Shown piece after piece: positions 21,887 through 33,949 of a DNA stretch of 64,000 nucleotides. A program made the translations under genes and the position numbers. Each line of letters opens with the position of its first letter. Within the stretch, counting starts at the first letter, position 1. The stretch comes from Myotis daubentonii (taxonomy: Eukaryota; Chordata; Mammalia; Chiroptera; Vespertilionidae): the NCBI RefSeq assembly GCF_963259705.1, contig NC_081861.1, positions 102,791,726-102,855,725 of the forward strand, in the 5' to 3' direction. Under the pieces are notes generated by a model. It searched no databases, was not told where the DNA came from, and saw nothing but the letters and a program-made list of their open reading frames with translations.

Positions 21887-22735
21887 ATGCGGAGACAAAG
21901 AAACAGGACAAAATTGTCAATGGAAGAAATAGAGTTCAGAACCACACTTTTAAGGTCCCTCAAGAACTGTTTAGAAGCTGTCGATAAACTTAATGAGATC
22001 TACACGAAAACTAATAAGACCCTCGATCTTATATTGGGGAACCAACGAGAAATTAAGCATACACGGACTGAAATAACGAATATTATACAGACGCCCGACA
22101 GCAGACCAGAGGAGCGCAAGAATCAAGTCAATGATTTGAAATGCGAGGAAGCAAAAAACATCCAACCGGAAAAGCAAAATGAAAAAAGAATCCAAAAATG
22201 CGAGGATAGTGTAAGGAGCCTCTGGGACAGCTTCAAGCGTACCAACATCAGAATTATAGGGGTGCCAGAAGATGAGAGAGAGCAAGATATTGAAAACCTA
22301 TTTGAAGAAATAATGACAGAAAACTTCCCCCACCTGGTGAAAGAAATGGACTTACAGGTCCAAGAAGCACGGAGAACCCCAAACAAAAGGAATCCAAAGA
22401 GGACCACACCAAGACACATCATCATTAAAATGCCAAGAGCAAAAGATAAAGAGAGAATCTTAAAAACAGCAAGAGAAAGAAACTCAGTTACCTACAAGGG
22501 AATACCCATACGACTGTCAGCTGATTTCTCAACAGAAACTTTGCAGGCCAGAAGGGAGTGGCAAGAAATATTCAAAGTGATGAATACCAAGAACCTACAA
22601 CCAAGATTACTTTATCCAGCAAAGCTATCATTCAGAATTGAAGGTCAGATAAAGAGCTTCACAGATAAGGAAAAGCTAAAGGAGTTCATCACCACCAAAC
22701 CAGGATTATATGAAATGCTGAAAGGTATCCTTTAA
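21887..22735 (+). CDS. Intact L1-type ORF1 protein of HAL1-like element
   Basis: A 282-residue ORF1p-like RNA-binding chaperone. Residues 15-105 form the coiled-coil region used for trimerisation. Residues 118-180 contain the RRM, with TNIRIIGVPEDE as its first strand. Residues 185-282 form the C-terminal domain with VTYKGIPIRLSADFS and LLYPAKLSFRIEGQIKSF. L1 ORF1p is usually around 300-340 residues, and the shorter length lies in the coiled coil. The start is the first ATG after the 5'UTR and no stop interrupts it. The protein would act on RNA in cytoplasmic particles. It has no reverse transcriptase, so mobility needs an L1 ORF2p in trans. Whether it is transcribed is unknown. Confidence 0.93.
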   Translation: MRRQRNRTKLSMEEIEFRTTLLRSLKNCLEAVDKLNEIYTKTNKTLDLILGNQREIKHTRTEITNIIQTPDSRPEERKNQVNDLKCEEAKNIQPEKQNEKRIQKCEDSVRSLWDSFKRTNIRIIGVPEDEREQDIENLFEEIMTENFPHLVKEMDLQVQEARRTPNKRNPKRTTPRHIIIKMPRAKDKERILKTARERNSVTYKGIPIRLSADFSTETLQARREWQEIFKVMNTKNLQPRLLYPAKLSFRIEGQIKSFTDKEKLKEFITTKPGLYEMLKGIL

Positions 22736-23119
22736 GAAGAGGAAGAGGAAGAAAAAGGTAAAGATACACATTATGAACAACAAATATGCATCTATCAACA
22801 AGTGAATCTAAGAATCAAGTGAATTAATAATCTGATGAACAGAATGAACTGTTGATTATAATAGAATCAGGGACATAGAAAGGGAATGGACTGAATATTC
22901 TTTGGGGGGAAAGGGGTGTGGGAGATGTGGGAAGAGACTGGACAAAAATCGTGCACCTATGGATGAGGACAGTGGGTGGGGAGTGAGGGCGGAGGGTGGG
23001 GCGGGAACTGGGAGGAGGGGAGTTATGGGGGGAAAAAAAAGAGGAACAAATGTAATAACCTGAACAATAAAGATTTAATTAAAAAAATAAATAAATAAAC
23101 TGATGAACAACAACAAAAA

Positions 23120-25935
23120 AATAATAACAGCACTGTAAATGAATAAATGCTCCAGTCAAAAGACATAGGGTGACTGAATAGATAAGAATACATAATATAT
23201 ATATAGTTTACAAGAGACCCACCTCAGTATAAAAGGTACACAAAGACTGAGAGTGAAGGGATGGAAAAATGGAAAGGAAAGATAAAAAGCTGAGGTAGCA
23301 ATACTCATATCAGACAAAACAAAGGCCATAATAAGAGATAAAGAAAGCCACTTCATAATACTAAAGGGAATGATTCAATAAGAAAACATAACCCTTGTAA
23401 ACATATATGCACTCAATATAGGAGCACCAAAGTACATAAAAAACAAACTTGTGATGGAGTTTAAGGGAGAGATTAACAACAATACAGTCATAATAGGGTA
23501 CTTTAACATCACAATGATATCATTGGATAGATCTTCCAGACAAAAAATGAACAAGGAAACAGAGGCCACACTAGATCGGGTGGATCTAACTGATATTTAC
23601 GGAAGATTTTACCCCAAAGCACATGGAACATTCTTGAAGACAGCATATTAGGGCACAAAATAAGTATATGCAAATTCAAGAAGATTGATATAATACCAAG
23701 CATCTTCTTAGATCACAATGGCATGAAGTTAGAAATCAACTACAATGTAAAACTCAAAAAAAAACACCCTCAATACATGGAGGCTAAATAGCATATTATT
23801 AAACAATGAATGGGTTACCAATGAGATCAAGCATGAAATTAAAATTTTCCTGGAAACTAATGAAAATGAACACACAACCACCCCAAACCTATGGGACATG
23901 GTGAAAGCAGTCCTGAGAGGGAAGTTCATAGCACTATAGGCCTACCTTAAGAAAAAATAAAAAGCACTTATAAACCATCTAACACTACAACTAAATGAAT
24001 TAGAATGAGAATAGCAAGAAAATCCCAGAGGAAGTAGAAAGAAGGAAATAAAAAGATCAGAATGGAAATAAATGACATAGAGACTTAAAAAAAAAAGCAC
24101 AAAAGATCAATAAATACAATAGCTGGCTCTTTGAAAGTATAAACAAGATTGATAAACCTCTAACCAGACCCATCAAGAAATAAAGAGAAAGAACCCAAAT
24201 AAATAAAATCAGAAATGAAAGAGGTGATAAAACAATGGCACCACAGAAATTACAATAAAGGATTGTAAGCAAATACTAAGAACAACTATGTGCCAACAAA
24301 CTGGGAAACCTGGGAGAAATGGACACATTCCTAGAAAGATACAATCTTCCAAAACTATCAGGAAGATTCAGAAAATCTGAGTAGGCCAATAACAACTGAT
24401 GAAATTAATTTAAAAACTCCCAACAAACAAAAGTCCTGGACCAGATGAATTTACAGGAGAATTTTACTAAACATTGAAAGAAGAACTAACACCTATCCTC
24501 CTCAAACTATACCATGAAAATCAAGAGGAAGGAACACTTCCAAGCTCTTTTTGTGAAGCCAGCATTATCTTAATTCCAAAAATAGATAAAGACACTACAA
24601 AAAGAAAATTACAGGCCAATATCCCTGATGAACATGGATACTAAAATCCTCAACAAAACATTAGCAAATAAGACCAAGGAATATACTGAAAATGTTCAAG
24701 TGGGATTTATTCAGGTGATGCAAGGCTGGTACAATATTCACAAATCAATAAATGGTATACGTCACATAGACAGACTGAAGGCTAAAAAAAACATGATTAT
24801 ATCAATATTTGCAGAAAAAACATCTGACCAGATCCAGCAACCTTTTTTTTTTGATAAAAATTCTCAGTAAAGTGGGAATAGAGGGATCATATCTCAACAT
24901 AATAAAGGCTATATATAACAAATCTACAGCCAACATAATAATACTCAACGAACAAAAACAGTGTTTCCCGTAAGAACAGGAACAAGACAAGGATGTCTGC
25001 TTTCACCACTCTTATTCAACGTAGTACTAGAAGTCCTAGCCACAGCAATCAGAAAGGCAGAAGAGATTAATGGCATCCAAATTGGAAAGGAGAAAGTAAA
25101 ATTGTCATTTTTCACAGATGATATTATATTGTACATAGAAAACCCTAAAGACTCCATCAGGAAACTACTGAACAATAAATGAATTTGACAAGGTAGCAGG
25201 ATACAAAAATCAGCATCCAGAAATTGATGGCATTTTTATACACCAATAATTAACTCTCAGAAAGAAAACACTAGTTCAGTGCTGGTGGGAATGCAGATTG
25301 GTGCAGCCACTATGGAAAACAGTATGGAATTTCCTCAAAGAATAAAAGAATGGAACTTCCATTTGACCCACTGATCCCACTTCTGGGAATATATCCTAAC
25401 AACCCTAAAACACCAATCAGATAGAATATGTGCACCCCAATGTTCATAGTAGCATTATTGACAATAGCTGAGATTTCGAAACAACCCAAGTGCCCATCAG
25501 TAGATGAATGGATAAAAAAAGCTGTGGGGCATTTACTCAATGGAATACTACGCAGTTGTAAAAAAAAGGGATCTCTTACCTTTTGGGACAGCATGGATGG
25601 ACCTGGAGAATATTATGCTAAGTGAAATAAGGCCATCTGAGAAAGACAAATATCACATGATCTCAGTTATTTGTGGAATATAATTAACAGAATGAATTGA
25701 CCAACAAAATAAGACCCGAAGCATGGAGGCATGCATGCAACAGATTGATATACCTTGATGTGGGGCTGGGGAGATGATAAGAGATAAGCCAAATAACTTA
25801 TATACATACATACTTAGAACATGGACATGGGTAATGGGGTAGTGAAGACATGGAGGGTTGGATAAGGACTGGGAGGAAGGGATAAAGGGGGGGAATGGGA
25901 GATATCTGTTGCTATATTACAATTAAACAATACCC
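23120..25935 (+). pseudogene. ORF2 and 3' end of the split old L1
   Basis: Continuation of the L1 starting at 13546. Intergenic text and ORF2 start near 23140. The reverse transcriptase palm is readable near 24961-25182, including [13 protein letters not shown] and an FTDD variant of the catalytic FADD box. At about 25260 the sequence jumps to the ORF2 end (GGNADW-like region) and 3'UTR, so the post-RT part is deleted. Many stops are present. The endonuclease part at 23150-23700 is recognisable but broken. Confidence 0.88.
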
Positions 25936-26480
25936 TTTAAATAATCAATGGCACAAAGAAAATATCACAAGAAATGACAAACTACTTTGAAAAAAAATGA
26001 ATAAACAACATACCAGAATTTATGGGACGCATCAAATGCTATCCTTAGAGGGACATTTATAACTGTAAATGTCAAATTAAAAAAAAAAATCTCAAATCAA
26101 TAACCTAACTTCCCAACTTAAGAAATTAGAAAAATAGGAGGTAACTAAATTCAGAGCAAACAGCAGCAGAAAATAAAAATTACAGTAGAAGTAATAAAAT
26201 AGGGAATAGGAAAACAATAGAAAGATAAATAAAAGATTAACAAAATTGACAAATTGTGACCCAGATTGAAAGAATGAAGAAGAAAAATAGAATCAAGCTA
26301 TGAAAATCAAGTGAAAGTGGGACCATTATCATCATCCTTACATGAATAAAAAAAGTGTAAAGCATTGCTATGAAAAATTACACCTTGATAACTTATATGT
26401 TAGATAAAAATAAAAATGCTAGAAAGACATAATACTACTGAATATTAATCAAAAAAATAGATGATATTCAAGAATATTAA
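25936..26480 (+). mobile_element. Older LINE-1 ORF2 fragment
   Basis: A-rich sense L1 text with no open frame, resuming at 28871 beyond the chimeric ORF1 element. Confidence 0.65.
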
Positions 26481-28870
26481 TCAAGAAACCAAGATGGCAG
26501 TATAGGTAAACACCGAAATTTCTGCCTCCTACAACAACTTCACAAATACAACAAAAAGACAAAACGGACATCATCCAGAACTACAGGAAGGCTGGCTGAG
26601 TGGAAATTCTACAACTAGAAGGAAAGAGAAAAGCACACTGAGAGTTAGGAGCTGTGGAAGTAAAGTGAAAAGGTACGGAAGCTCGAGTGTGCACGGAAAG
26701 GGGCTGGTACCTGAGGACAGGGCTGTCTTTTTGAATCGGGAAGGAGTCACAAGCTCCCAACTGCTCTGAACTCCAGCTCTGGGAAGTCTCTGGGGACCCA
26801 GGACTCATATGGGGAGAAACTGGACTGTCTGGCAGTGGGCAGAACTGGGAACTCGAGGGCGGCTTTCCCTCAGAGGTGCTTGCAGCAATTAAATTACCGG
26901 GACACCGAGACGCGGGGTCCCTTAGGGCAGGGCTGAGGATCTGCCATAGCTGCTTGCTCCACCCTGTTGATTCCTTGAGACCCCGCCCCACCCAGGCTGC
27001 GGCAGAGGCTTTTGCATATGAATGCCCTGGCCTTTTGCAACCTGAAAATTACCTAACAAATTACAGCTGGGCCAGACAGACCCAGAACTTCTAAGAGAAG
27101 GCCCAAGGCCCCACAGCAGCTTTCATTGCTTCACAGCTGGGCCTCATCTGGCTACCTCCAAGCTCCAAAAAGAAGGGGAATCTGCAGATCTTTTTGTAGC
27201 TCCTGCTGGGTAACCTTAGGAATAGACTAAATTAGCACCTCCTTAGATCCAAGAGCCAGTGTACCCAGTGGTCAGAGTGGGACCATCCAGATTACAACTC
27301 CTCAGATCCATAAGGGACACACTCAGGGGGCAGACTCAGTGAGCACCAAAGCCCCATTGAAGCAAGTCTTGCCCCAGAAGGGTGTCTTTAGCACAGAAGT
27401 TCTCCCACTGCAGACACAGCTGATTCTCACAGCCAATTGGCCTGGAGGTCAATTCCTCCCAGTGATACCTACAATAACCAAGGCTTAACTACAACAAGAC
27501 TGTGCACAAAGCCCACAAGGGGGTGCACCAAGAGTGTCCACCTCAGGTAATTGGGGAGGCTGAGCCACTGGGCCCTATAGGACACCTAGCACACAAAACC
27601 ACTCTACCAACACAGGGAAGCATAAAAAATGCAGAGACAAAGAAACAGGTCACAAATGACAGAAATGGAGGAAAGCAAACGACTGGATATAGAGTTCAAA
27701 ACCACGTTTATAAGGTTTTTCAAGAATTTTATGGAAACCGCAGATAAATTTAGTGAGACCCTGGAGGATATGAAAAAAGACCAACTAGAAATTAAGCATA
27801 CACTGACTGAAATAAAGAATAATATACAGAGATCCAACAGCAGACAAGAGGATCCCAAGAATCAAGTCAAAGATTTGAAATACGAAGAAACAAAAAATAC
27901 CCAACTGAAGAAGCAAAAAGAGAAAAGAATCCAAAAATATGAAGATAGTGTAAGGAGCCTCTGGGACAACTTCAAGCATACCAACATCAGAATTATAGGG
28001 GTGCCAGAAGAAGAGAGAGGGCAATATATTGAAAACCTATTTGAAGAAATAATGACAGAAAACTTCCCCTACCTGGTGAAATAAATAGACTTACAAGTCC
28101 AGGAAGTTCAGAGAACCCCAAGCAAAAGGAATCCAAAGAGGACCACACCAAGACACATCATAATTAAAATGCCAAGAGCAAAAGACAAAGAGAGAATCTT
28201 AAAAGCAGCAAGAGAAAGAAAGTCAGTTACCTACAAGGGAGTACCCATATGACTGTCAGCTGATTTCTCAACAGAAACCATGCAGGCCAGAAAAGAGTGG
28301 CAAGAAATATTCAAAGTGATGAATAGCAAGAACCTACAACCAAGATTACTTTAGCCAGCAAAGCTATCATTCAGAATTGAAGGTCAGATAAAGAGCTTCA
28401 CAGATAAGAAAAAGCTAAAGGAGTTCATCACCACCAAACCAGCATTGTATGAAATGCTGAAAGGTATTCTTTAAGAAGAAGAAGAAGAAGAAAAAGGAAC
28501 TCTTACCATTTGCCACAGCATGGATGGAACTGGAGAGCATTATGCTAAGTGAAATAAGCCAGTCAGAGAAGGATAAATACCACATGATCTCACTCATTTG
28601 TGGAATATAATGAACAACATAAACTGATGAACAAGGACTGATCCAGAGACGGAGAGGCATTGATTTGACTGTCGGGCCTTGGATGGAAGGTAGGGGAGGG
28701 TGGAGATAAGGGGGAAAGATCAACCAAAGGACTTATATGCAAGCATATAGGCCTAACCAATGGACACGGACAACAGGGGGGTGAGGGCATGAGCTGGGGG
28801 GGGTGGGTAGGGGGTAACGTAGGGTAAGGACACATATGTAATATCTTAATAAAAAAATATATTAAAAAAA
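26481..28870 (+). mobile_element. ORF1 element fused to an L1 3' end (ORF2-less)
   Basis: 5'UTR with an aagatggca site (26491), ORF1 at 27629-28474, then a junction within gaagaagaaaaagg (28475-28499). Beyond it the L1 ORF2 terminus and L1 3'UTR follow (gaactcttaccatttgcc; acacatatgtaatatcttaat). It thus joins the body of a HAL1-like unit to a standard L1 tail. The boundary duplication is not clear. Confidence 0.85.
27629..28474 (+). pseudogene. ORF1 of the chimeric element, broken
   Basis: Reads through the coiled coil and RRM (NIRIIGVPEEERGQYIENLF) to a TAA at 28082, where the intact copies have GAA. A TGA at 28249 replaces an arginine CGA (CpG decay) and a TAG at about 28352 replaces TAT. 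Otherwise the frame holds to the normal end. Its coiled coil is the shortest of the set, one heptad less than the intact copies. Confidence 0.9.
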
Positions 28871-29472
28871 GAAAAAATATGTAACATTGGCATATACTTT
28901 TAGCAAATAAAGAGATTCAGTCAATAATTAAAAATAATTTCTACAAAGAAATGCCCAGAACCAAATGACTTCATGGTAAAATCTGCCAAATGTTAAAGAC
29001 TAATTGACACCAATCATTCACAATCCCTTCTAAAAACTAGAAGATGAGAAAACATTTCCAACCTTAGCTTATGAAGCCAGTGTTATTCTGTTATTCAAAT
29101 CTTATGATGACATCACACACAAAAAAACTACAGACCAATATTCCTTGTGAATATAGATGTAAAAATCTTCACAATACTTTCGAAATGATTCTACAACATA
29201 TAAAAAGGATCACACACCATGACCAAGAGTGATTTATTCTAGGAATACAAAGTTGGTTCAGCATCTGGATATCAATCAATGTAATACACTGTACTCGTAG
29301 AATAAAAGACCCCCCGAAAAAAAACATCTTGATCATCTCAATGGATTCCAAAAAATCACTTGAGAAAATTCAACACATTTTCTTGATAAAAATGTTCAAA
29401 AATTTAAGAAGGGAACTTCCTCAACATGATAAAGGGCATCTATGAAAAACATACAGATAACATTATATTTAA

Positions 29473-29941
29473 CTAGAGGCCCTGCACTGGTGGTGGTGGG
29501 GTGTCCCTCAGCTCAGCCTGCACCCTCTCCAATCTGGGACCCCTCGGGGGATGTCCCATAGGGATCGGGCCTAAACTGGCAGTCGGACATCCCTCTCGAA
29601 ATCCAGGACTGCTTGCTCCCAACTGCTCACCTGCCTGCCTGATCACCCCCTAACTACTCCCCTGCCAGCCTGGTCCCCCCAACAGCCCTCCCCTGCAGGC
29701 CCAGTCACTCTCAACTGCCCTCCCCTGCCAGCCTGTTTGCCCCCAACTGCCCTCCCTTGCAGGCCATCTTGTGACATGAAGGTGGTCATCTTGTGAAGAC
29801 ATGGGTGTGGCCATCTTGTGACAACATATGGGCGGCCATCTTGTGGCCACATGGGGGTGGTCATCTTGTGACCACATGGGGTAGCCATCTTGTGCAAGGG
29901 CATGATGGTCACTTTGCATATTACCTCTTTATTATATAGGA
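29473..29941 (-). mobile_element. Helitron (HeliBat-type), antisense
   Basis: CTAG at 29473-29476 on the left, aggccctgcactgg with a shortened hairpin, and a right terminus tttgcatattacctctttattatatagga. Flanks A29472 and T29942 fit. The interior holds a tandem repeat of a CCATCTTG motif. Confidence 0.9.
29762..29897. repeat. Six-unit tandem array with GCCATCTTGTG motif
   Basis: Units of about 20-28 bp each contain (G/T)CATCTTGTG followed by an acatg-like spacer. Four of the six read GCCATCTTG, the reverse complement of the YY1-type core CAAGATGGC. Two read GTCATCTTG. Confidence 0.75.
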
Positions 29942-30195
29942 TGGTGAAAGATGATGTTTTTACTCTAAGATCAAGACAATGATACCCTATCTCACCAGTT
30001 CTATTTAAAATTGTAATGGAAGTTCTGGCTGAGGCAGTTAAGCAAGACAGAGCAAGTAATGTCATCCAGATTGGACAGAAAAAAGGAAAGCTGTTTCTGT
30101 TTGCATATGATATAACTTTGAACATAGAAAATCCTAACAAATTGACCAAAAAAACTATTAGCGCTAATAAATGAATTGATCAAGATTACAGGATA

Positions 30196-30438
30196 TATGC
30201 CCTGGCCGGTTTGGCTTGGTGGATAGAGTGTCATCCTGCGGACTGAAGGGTCCCAGGTTCGATTCCGATCAAGGGCATGTACCTTGGTTGCAGGCACATC
30301 CCCAGTGGGGGTTGTGCAGGAGGCACCTGATCAGTGTTTCTCTCTCATTGATGTTTCTGACTCTCTGTCCCTCTCCCTTCCTCTCTGTAAAAACTCAATA
30401 AAATATATTAAAAAAAAGAATGAGGAAATTTCAAAAAA
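30196..30438 (+). mobile_element. VES SINE in L1
   Basis: Sense copy starting gccctggccggtttggc, with B box ggttcgattcc and tail aaaaactcaataaaatatatta. A short extra stretch, tgaggaaatttcaaaaa, follows the tail. A 13-bp target duplication, agattacaggata, lies at 30183-30195 and 30439-30451. Confidence 0.93.
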
Positions 30439-30690
30439 GATTACAGGATACAAGATCAATATACAAAATTTCATTGTATTTCTATACCAATGAGCATTCC
30501 CCAAAAAAGAAAAATGTAAGGAAACAATATCATTTATGATAGCATTGAAAAGACTAAAATACTTAGGAATACAGTTAACGAAATAATTGTAAAACATGTC
30601 CACTAAAAACTACAGATATATTGAAAGAAATTAAAGAAGACCTGAATGAATGCAAAGTCATTCAATGTTCATGGATTTGGAAGACTTATT

Positions 30691-31083
30691 ATGTTTTAAA
30701 TTAAATTTACTGGGGGTAAAATTGATTTATAAAATTACATAGGTTTCAATGATATATGATCTGTGTATTGCATAGTGAGCCCACCATCTAAAGTCAAATC
30801 TGCTTCCATCACTGTATAGTTGGTACCCTTTTCCCTTTACTATCACCCCCTTTCCTCTGTTATCTACCATACTATTGTCTGTGTCTATAAGTATTTGTTT
30901 ATTTTTCATGTTTGTTCATTTGTTACTTTCAGTTTTATATCCTACATATGAATGAAATCATAGGGTTCTTAATATTTTTCTGATTGATTTATTTCACCTT
31001 GCATGATATTCTCAAGATCCATCCATGTTGTCAAAATGGCAGTATTTCAACTTTTCTTGTAGTTGAGTAGTATCCCATTGTTC

Positions 31084-31124
<41 letters not shown>

Positions 31125-31175
31125 ACATTTTTTTTCACATCTTTTTTTTTAATCCTCACCTGAGTATATATTTAT
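30691..31175 (-). mobile_element. LINE-1 3' end, older, antisense
   Basis: Antisense L1 3'UTR and ORF2 end of an older subfamily (aaatttactgggggtaaaattg; catccatgttgtcaaaatggc). It meets the preceding sense L1 head-on at about 30690 and contains a TA microsatellite. Confidence 0.75.
31089..31122. repeat. (TA)n microsatellite
   Basis: About 17 TA units within the L1 end. Such tracts are length-variable. Confidence 0.95.
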
Positions 31176-33057
31176 TGACTTTATTTATTTAAAAGAATTC
31201 TTTATTGTTGAAAGTATTACATATGTGCCCTTTTTCCCTCATTGACCCACTCCAGCCAACCCCTGCTCCCCACCCCTTGCCACAGGCCTTCAGCACCCTA
31301 TTGTCTTTGTCCATGGGTTATGCATATATGCATACAAGGTCTTTGGTTGATTACCTCCCACCAATCCACCCTCCTCCATCTTCCCTCGGAGATTCCTCAC
31401 TCTGTTCCATGCTTCTAGTCTCTGGATCCACTCTGTTCATCAGTTTATTTTGTTATTTTGATTCCACATATGAGTGCAATCATGTGATACTTGTCTTTCT
31501 CTGACTGACTTATTTCACTTAGCATCACACTCTCCAGGTCCCTCCATACTGTCTTAAAGAGATTATTTTTTTAAATTGCTGCATAGTATTCCATGGTATA
31601 AATGTATCACAGTTTTTTTTTTTTTTAACCACTCATCTACTGATGGGCACTTGGGCTGTTTCCAGATGTTAGCTCTTGTAAATTAAGCTGTGATGAACAT
31701 AGGGAATGTATACATTCTTTCTGATTGGTGCTTTGGTTTCTTAGGACATATTCCCAGAAGTGGGATCACTGGGTCAAATGGCAGATCTATATTTAATTTT
31801 TTGAGGAAACTCCATACTGTTTTCCATATGGTTGTACCAGTGTGCATTCCTAGGGTGCACAGCAGTGCACTAGGGTTCCCTATTCTCCACATCTTCGCCA
31901 GCACTTTTCATTTGTTGATTTGTGATATTAGTCATTCTGACAGATGTGAGATGGTATGTCATTGTCATTTTGATTTGCAGCTCTTGGATGATTAGTGACT
32001 TTGAGCATTTTTCATATGTCTCTTCACCATCTGTATGTCCTCTTTGGAGAAGTGTCTATTTAGGTCCTTTGTCCATTTTTTCATTGGATTGGTTGTCTTT
32101 CTTTTGTTAAGTTTTATTGTGTTCCTTATATATTTTGGATATTAATCCTTTATCAGATGTATCATTGCCAAATATGTTCTCCCATACAGTGGGCTCTCTT
32201 TTTGTTTTGTTACTGGTTTCTTTTGCTGTGCAGAAGCTTTTTATTGTAATGTCCCATTTGTTTATTTTCTCCTTAGTTCCCTTTGCTTTATGAGGTGTAT
32301 CTAAAACATATTTCTATGAGAGATGTCTGAGATTTTGCTGCCAATGGTTTCTTCTAGGATTATTATAGTTTCATGACATATTTAAGTCTTTTATCCATTT
32401 TGAATTTATTCTTGTGTATGGTATAAGTTGGTGTTCTAGTTTCATGTTTTTGCATGTATCTGTCCAATTTTCCCAACACCATTTATTGAAGTGATTCTCT
32501 TAACTCCATTGTATGCTCTTGCCTCCTTCATCAAATATTAATTAAGCATAATGGCTTTGGTCCGTTTCTGGTTCTCTATTCTGTTCCATTGATCTATATG
32601 CCTGTTCATGTGCCAGTACCAAGCTGTTTTGATTATGGCAGGTTTGTAATATAACTTGAAATCTGGTATGTGATTCCTCCAACTTTGTTTATCTCTCTCA
32701 AATTTGCTACAGTCTTTTTGGATTTCATATAAATTTTTGGAGTATTTGTTCTAGTTCTGTGAAATATGCCATTGGTATTTTAATAGGGATTGCATTGAAT
32801 CTGTAGATTTCCTTAAGTAGTATGGACATTTTAATTTTTCAACATCCTATAGTTTTCTGAGTACAGATCTTTGGCCTCCTTGGTTAAGTTTATTCCTAAG
32901 TATTTTAATTATTTTGTTGCAATGGTAAATGAGATTGTTTGTTTAGTTGCTCTTTCTGAGAACTCATTATTGGTGTATAAAAATGCCATCAATTTTTGGT
33001 TGTTGATTTTGTATCCTACTACATTGCCAAATTCATTTATTAAATTTAGTAGTTTTT

Positions 33058-33270
33058 GAAATTTTTTTTCAGAGAGGAAGGGAGAGGAAGAAAGAGATAA
33101 AAACATCAATGGTGAGAGAGAATCATTGATCGGCTGCCTCCTGCACCGCCCCCCCCCCCCCCAGGGATTGAGCCTGCAACCCAGGCATGTGCCCTGACCA
33201 GGAATTGAAACATGACCTTCTCGTTCATAGGTCGATGCTCAACCAACCACTGGGCCATGCTGGCTGGGCT
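33058..33270 (-). mobile_element. VES-type SINE in L1
   Basis: Antisense copy with a poly-C run in the middle (33147-33163) and its head at the right (catgctggctgggct). Target duplication agtagttttt lies at 33048-33057 and 33271-33280. Confidence 0.92.
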
Positions 33271-33280
33271 AGTAGTTTTT

Positions 33281-33620
33281 TTTCCTTCTTTTCTTTATTG
33301 ATTAAGATATTACATATGTGTTCTTATTGCCCCATTGCCCCCCCCCCGCCACTCCCCCACTCATGCCTTCACCCCCCTGTTGTCTGTGTCCATTGGTTAG
33401 GCTTATATTAATTCATACAAGTCCTTTGGTTGATCTCTCCCCCTTACCCCCACCCTCACCTACCTTCCCTATGAGGTTTAACAGTCTGCTCGATGCTTCT
33501 CTGTCTCTGGATCTGTTTTTTTTTCATGAGTTTATGTTGTTCATTATATTCCATAAATGAGTGAGATCATGTGATATTTATCTTTCTCTGACTGGCTTAT
33601 TTTGCTTAGCATAATGCTAA
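33281..33620 (-). mobile_element. Second LINE-1 3' tail nested in the old L1
   Basis: A 340-bp, severely 5'-truncated L1: tctttattgattaagatatt on the left, then ORF2-end text to gcttagcataatgc. Host L1 text resumes at taatagttttttgatgg, which with the left side tagtagttttttttcc suggests a diverged target duplication. Confidence 0.8.
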
Positions 33621-33949
33621 TAGTTTTTTGATGGAGTCTTTAGTGTTTTCTATGTACAATATCATGTCACCTGCGAATAATGAGAGTCTTACTCCCTCCT
33701 TTCCAATTTGGATGCCTTTTATTTCTTCTTCTTGTCTGATTGCTGTGGCTAGGACTTCCAGTACTATGTTGAATAAGAGTGGTGAAAGTGGAAATCCCTG
33801 TCTTTTCCTGTTCTTAGGGGAAATGCTTTAATTTTTTCCCATGGAGTATGATGTTGTCTATAAGTTTGTCGTATATGGTCTTTATCATGTTGACATATGA
33901 TCTGTCTATTCCCACTTTGCTGAGAGTTTTTATCAAAAATGGGTATTGG

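Larger units (their letters stand above)
21171..23119 (+). mobile_element. ORF1-only L1 derivative (HAL1-like), full length
   Basis: A complete 1.95-kb retroposon: 5'UTR starting gaggagaaccaagatggcg, an intact ORF1 (21887-22735), a 3'UTR with a G-rich tract (22975-23035), AATAAA (23066-23071) and an A-rich tail. ORF2 is absent and was not lost by 5' truncation, since both ends are present. An 18-bp perfect target duplication, aataataacagcactgta, lies at 21153-21170 and 23120-23137. The tail continues as tgatgaacaacaacaaaaa before the duplication. A near-identical copy lies inverted at 48511-50430. Confidence 0.95.
28871..30690 (+). pseudogene. Older LINE-1 ORF2, interrupted
   Basis: Sense L1M-like ORF2 from before to after the RT core (gatcaagacaatgataccc near 29970 corresponds to the RQGCPLSP region). 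It is interrupted by a Helitron (29473-29941) and a VES SINE (30196-30438). There are many stops. Confidence 0.8.
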
